Shown here piece by piece: positions 61,988 to 64,000 of a stretch of 64,000 bases of DNA. Below the pieces are notes generated by a model. That model saw nothing but the letters and a program-made list of their open reading frames with translations, had not been told where the DNA came from and made no database searches. Each line of letters opens with the position of its first letter. Position 1 is the stretch's first letter. Position numbers and translations under genes: made by a program. This stretch comes from an uncultured Granulosicoccaceae bacterium (GTDB lineage Bacteria; Pseudomonadota; Gammaproteobacteria; Granulosicoccales; Granulosicoccaceae): NCBI GenBank assembly GCA_938035945.1, contig CALHOU010000006.1, forward strand, positions 1-64,000. Direction: 5' to 3'.

Positions 61988-62857
61988 CTAGATAAAACGA
62001 TAAAGATGTGCAAAATACGCATCTTCAAGTGTGGGTTCTTCAGTTTGGTCGAACCCTTCAACAGGTTGTTGGTCAGCGAGTATTGTAATCAAGACGCCGC
62101 CCATGAGCAGGCGAGTGGATAGCACCTTATGTTCTCGCTGTAGTGCTTCCACTTCTGGCTTGCTAATTTTCTTTCGCCAAACGTGGCCACGAATTTTATT
62201 GATAAGCTCTTCAGGTTGCCCTCGAGCCACTAGTTCTCCATCACCTAAAATGGCCATGTCGGCACACAAATCACGTACATCTTCGACGATGTGTGTGGAG
62301 AGGATGATTATTTTCTCTGTTCCAGCTTCGGAAAGTAGATCAAGAAAACGTTGACGTTCAAATGGATCCAGTCCAGCGGTAGGTTCATCAACAATGAGAA
62401 TTTTTGGATCGCCCAGCATGGCTTGGGCAACCCCAAAACGTTGGCGCATACCGCCGGAAAAATTCGACACCCAAGCGGATTTAACGTTATACAGGTTGAC
62501 ATTGTGTAGTAATTGCTCGACTTGCTCCGAGCGTTCTTTTTTATTGATTAATCCTTTTAGTACGCCAATATGATGCAGTAAGGCCTCACACGTCATTCGA
62601 GGATAAACACCAAAATCCTGCGGTAAGTAACCGAGCGTGCTACGCACAGTGTCTGGATTGGCGACAATATCGTCGCCTTGAAATGTAATTGAACCACTGT
62701 CTGGCGCCTGTAAGGTGGCAAGCGTTCGCATGAGGGTGGATTTACCAGCACCATTAGGACCGAGCAATCCGAATAGACCGGCGTGCAGGTCGAGACTAAC
62801 ATTCTTTAATGCATCGACATCACCAAAGCTTTTAGAGATATTTTTTATTGATAGCAT
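61988..62857 (-). CDS. ABC transporter ATP-binding protein
   Basis: The 289-residue ATPase has Walker A (GPNGAGKST), Q-loop (YLPQDFG), signature (FSGGMRQR), Walker B (ILIVDEPTAGLDP) and switch His (STHIVED). Its C-terminal extension after about residue 215 is typical of ABC-2 exporter ATPases. It pairs with the permease/M1 fusion gene, which begins 9 bases downstream. The upstream 188 bases to the sigma factor gene hold its probable promoter; none is clear-cut. Confidence 0.93.
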   Translation of the reverse strand: MLSIKNISKSFGDVDALKNVSLDLHAGLFGLLGPNGAGKSTLMRTLATLQAPDSGSITFQGDDIVANPDTVRSTLGYLPQDFGVYPRMTCEALLHHIGVLKGLINKKERSEQVEQLLHNVNLYNVKSAWVSNFSGGMRQRFGVAQAMLGDPKILIVDEPTAGLDPFERQRFLDLLSEAGTEKIIILSTHIVEDVRDLCADMAILGDGELVARGQPEELINKIRGHVWRKKISKPEVEALQREHKVLSTRLLMGGVLITILADQQPVEGFDQTEEPTLEDAYFAHLYRFI

Positions 62858-63045
62858 GTATGTCTTGTTGGGTACAGGTGTTCCAGAGCTGGCCGCTGTT
62901 TCAAACCATAAATCAAAAAATGGATAGCTTCACTAGTTTAACTGATTAAACCCGTCACCGAGAATGATTGCCTAGCGTTTCGTCTAGGATGGTTCTCTAA
63001 ACAGTAATGGACGAACGATTTGTATCCTAATTAAAGAATAACGCT

Positions 63046-64000
63046 CTAGAGTGCCTCCATACGTTGCTGCAAATAGTCTCGTCGCGCATCGTTATCTGAT
63101 AATGCAATAGCCCTGGCAAAATCGGATTTGGCCAAGCGCTTTTTGTTTATACGTGAATGCAGGTCGGCTCTTGCGGCATAAAAAGGTTGATACGCATCCA
63201 TACCTGGTTCATTTTCGATGGATTGTAAGACAAGCAGCCCATGTTCAACCGACTGTGCATAGCTTATCGCAATCGCATGATTAACTTTCACGACCGCCGA
63301 TGGGTGCATGGAATACAGTAATTCGTAGAGCGCATTAATTTGCGACCAATCTGTTTCTTCCCAGTTTGACGATTCGGCGTGTATCGCGCTTATTGCCGCT
63401 TGTATCTGATAGACACCGACTTGCTGCATGGCCAAAGTCTTTTTTAATAAAGTGGTGCCTTCCAATATTTGCGTCTTGTCCCAGCTTGATCTGTTTTGAT
63501 ATTCAAGTGGAATAAAGGGTTTAGATTCAGTTGCACGTGCTATGCGTCTTGAATCGTGTAACAACATAAGACAGAGCAACCCGGCTACTTCGGCCTTTTC
63601 AGGCAGCAATTGCACCATAATGCGAGCCAGACGAATAGCTTCTTCGGATAGATCACTGCGCGTAACAGCATTGCCCGAGGAGGCGGTATAACCTTCGTTA
63701 AATATAAGATATATAACCGACAGAACTGAATCTAATCGCTCGTTCAGTTTTTGTTCTTCCGGCACCTCGAAGGGTATACCTGCGGCTGAAATCTTTGTTT
63801 TGGCGCGAGACAATCGCTGCGCCATAGCGGTGGTTTTATCTAGAAAAGCGGCGGCGATTTCCTCTGTTTTTAACCCACCCAATGTTTTAAGCGTTAGCGC
63901 TACCTGGGTTTTTTGTTCCAGTGCTGGGTGGCAACAGGTGAAAATCAACTCAAGTCGTTTGTCTGGAATGACGTTGTCGATGTCGTTTTCCGACGGCTGT
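63046..64000 (-). CDS. ECF-type RNA polymerase sigma factor, ECF42-like (partial, N-terminus beyond right edge)
   Basis: The frame stays open to the window edge, so the TTG at 63948 is not a real start. The visible 317 residues contain the end of sigma region 2/4 linker and region 4 (LELIFTCCHPAL, VALTLKTLGGLKTEEIAAAFL, TTAMAQRLSRAKTKI), followed by the long C-terminal TPR-like domain of the ECF42 group (YLIFNEGYTAS, LLCLMLLHDSRR, GLLVLQSI, AARADLHSRI). ECF42 genes normally sit beside a DGPF/YCII-domain protein gene, which would lie further right, outside the window. The large C-terminal domain is required for activity in studied members. Confidence 0.9.
   Translation of the reverse strand, partial: QPSENDIDNVIPDKRLELIFTCCHPALEQKTQVALTLKTLGGLKTEEIAAAFLDKTTAMAQRLSRAKTKISAAGIPFEVPEEQKLNERLDSVLSVIYLIFNEGYTASSGNAVTRSDLSEEAIRLARIMVQLLPEKAEVAGLLCLMLLHDSRRIARATESKPFIPLEYQNRSSWDKTQILEGTTLLKKTLAMQQVGVYQIQAAISAIHAESSNWEETDWSQINALYELLYSMHPSAVVKVNHAIAISYAQSVEHGLLVLQSIENEPGMDAYQPFYAARADLHSRINKKRLAKSDFARAIALSDNDARRDYLQQRMEAL

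Overview
The window is ordinary-density chromosomal DNA from a gammaproteobacterium, probably a marine heterotroph. The evidence for this is: an E. coli-type long ArgG; RlmKL as a single fused 23S rRNA methyltransferase; SohB; a CsrA of gammaproteobacterial type; SoxR; a KefB/C-like antiporter; the MnmH plus FAD-domain/SelD pair; and genes for carnitine/betaine, lysine-saccharopine and nucleoside catabolism. No finer taxonomic claim is made. There is no rRNA, tRNA, CRISPR array, phage block or intact transposase. About 50 protein genes are supported, two of them cut by the window edges (an aspartate/glutamate racemase on the left and an ECF sigma factor on the right).

Layout. 1-6.0 kb (minus strand): racemase, a 42-residue membrane-type microprotein with its own terminator, a TauD-like dioxygenase coupled to a membrane-anchored hydrolase, ETF-ubiquinone oxidoreductase and a beta-CASP ribonuclease-like protein. 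6.2-10.3 kb (plus): RlmKL, SohB, a LysE-family exporter. 10.25-11.2 kb: SoxR and a divergent VOC protein sharing a clear SoxR box. 11.4-14.3 kb: divergent acyl-CoA synthetase and CaiB-type CoA-transferase. 14.7-17.6 kb: a phosphorelay/c-di-GMP operon (membrane protein, HPt, REC-PAS-GGDEF-EAL). 17.6-19.9 kb: an ECHDC3-like crotonase lacking the usual catalytic glutamates, a thioesterase, a haloacid dehalogenase and a DUF1289 protein. 20.0-22.0 kb: ribokinase plus nucleoside hydrolase, ended by a long perfect inverted repeat. 22.2-30 kb: cadherin-like lipoprotein, class I amidotransferase, membrane-anchored GltB-like FMN protein, Kef-type antiporter, a small unknown protein and a PnrA/BMP-type nucleoside-binding protein.

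30.0-37.1 kb: ArgG, then MnmH and the SelD fusion (overlapping), then the two lysine-forming and glutamate-forming saccharopine dehydrogenase-type proteins (overlapping). 37.1-38.0 kb: a Nudix gene flanked by three copies of a degenerate intergenic repeat. 38.0-42.0 kb: a FAN1-type VRR-NUC nuclease overlapping an XPD-like iron-sulfur helicase with an N-terminal nuclease-like domain, an apparent DNA crosslink-repair pair. 42.1-43.3 kb: a histone H1-like KPAA protein and csrA with a TTG start. 43.5-50.4 kb: an M16C protease, an unusual pilin-domain/ankyrin-repeat fusion, and two overlapping exported proteins that share a small domain. 50.5-58.3 kb: an amidohydrolase and a five-gene carnitine/gamma-betaine catabolic operon (BKACE, L-carnitine dehydrogenase, CaiA-like acyl-CoA dehydrogenase, ADP-forming acyl-CoA synthetase, CaiD). 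58.3-62.9 kb: an ABC ATPase with a fused ABC permease/M1 peptidase. 63.0-64.0 kb: the ECF42-like sigma factor.

The best candidates for something not well described are: the pilin-ankyrin fusion; the FAN1/helicase-nuclease pair; the GltB-like protein beside an orphan glutaminase; the repeat family around the Nudix gene; and the carnitine operon, which uses an ADP-forming synthetase in place of CaiC. All functional assignments come from reading motifs by eye, with no database search.
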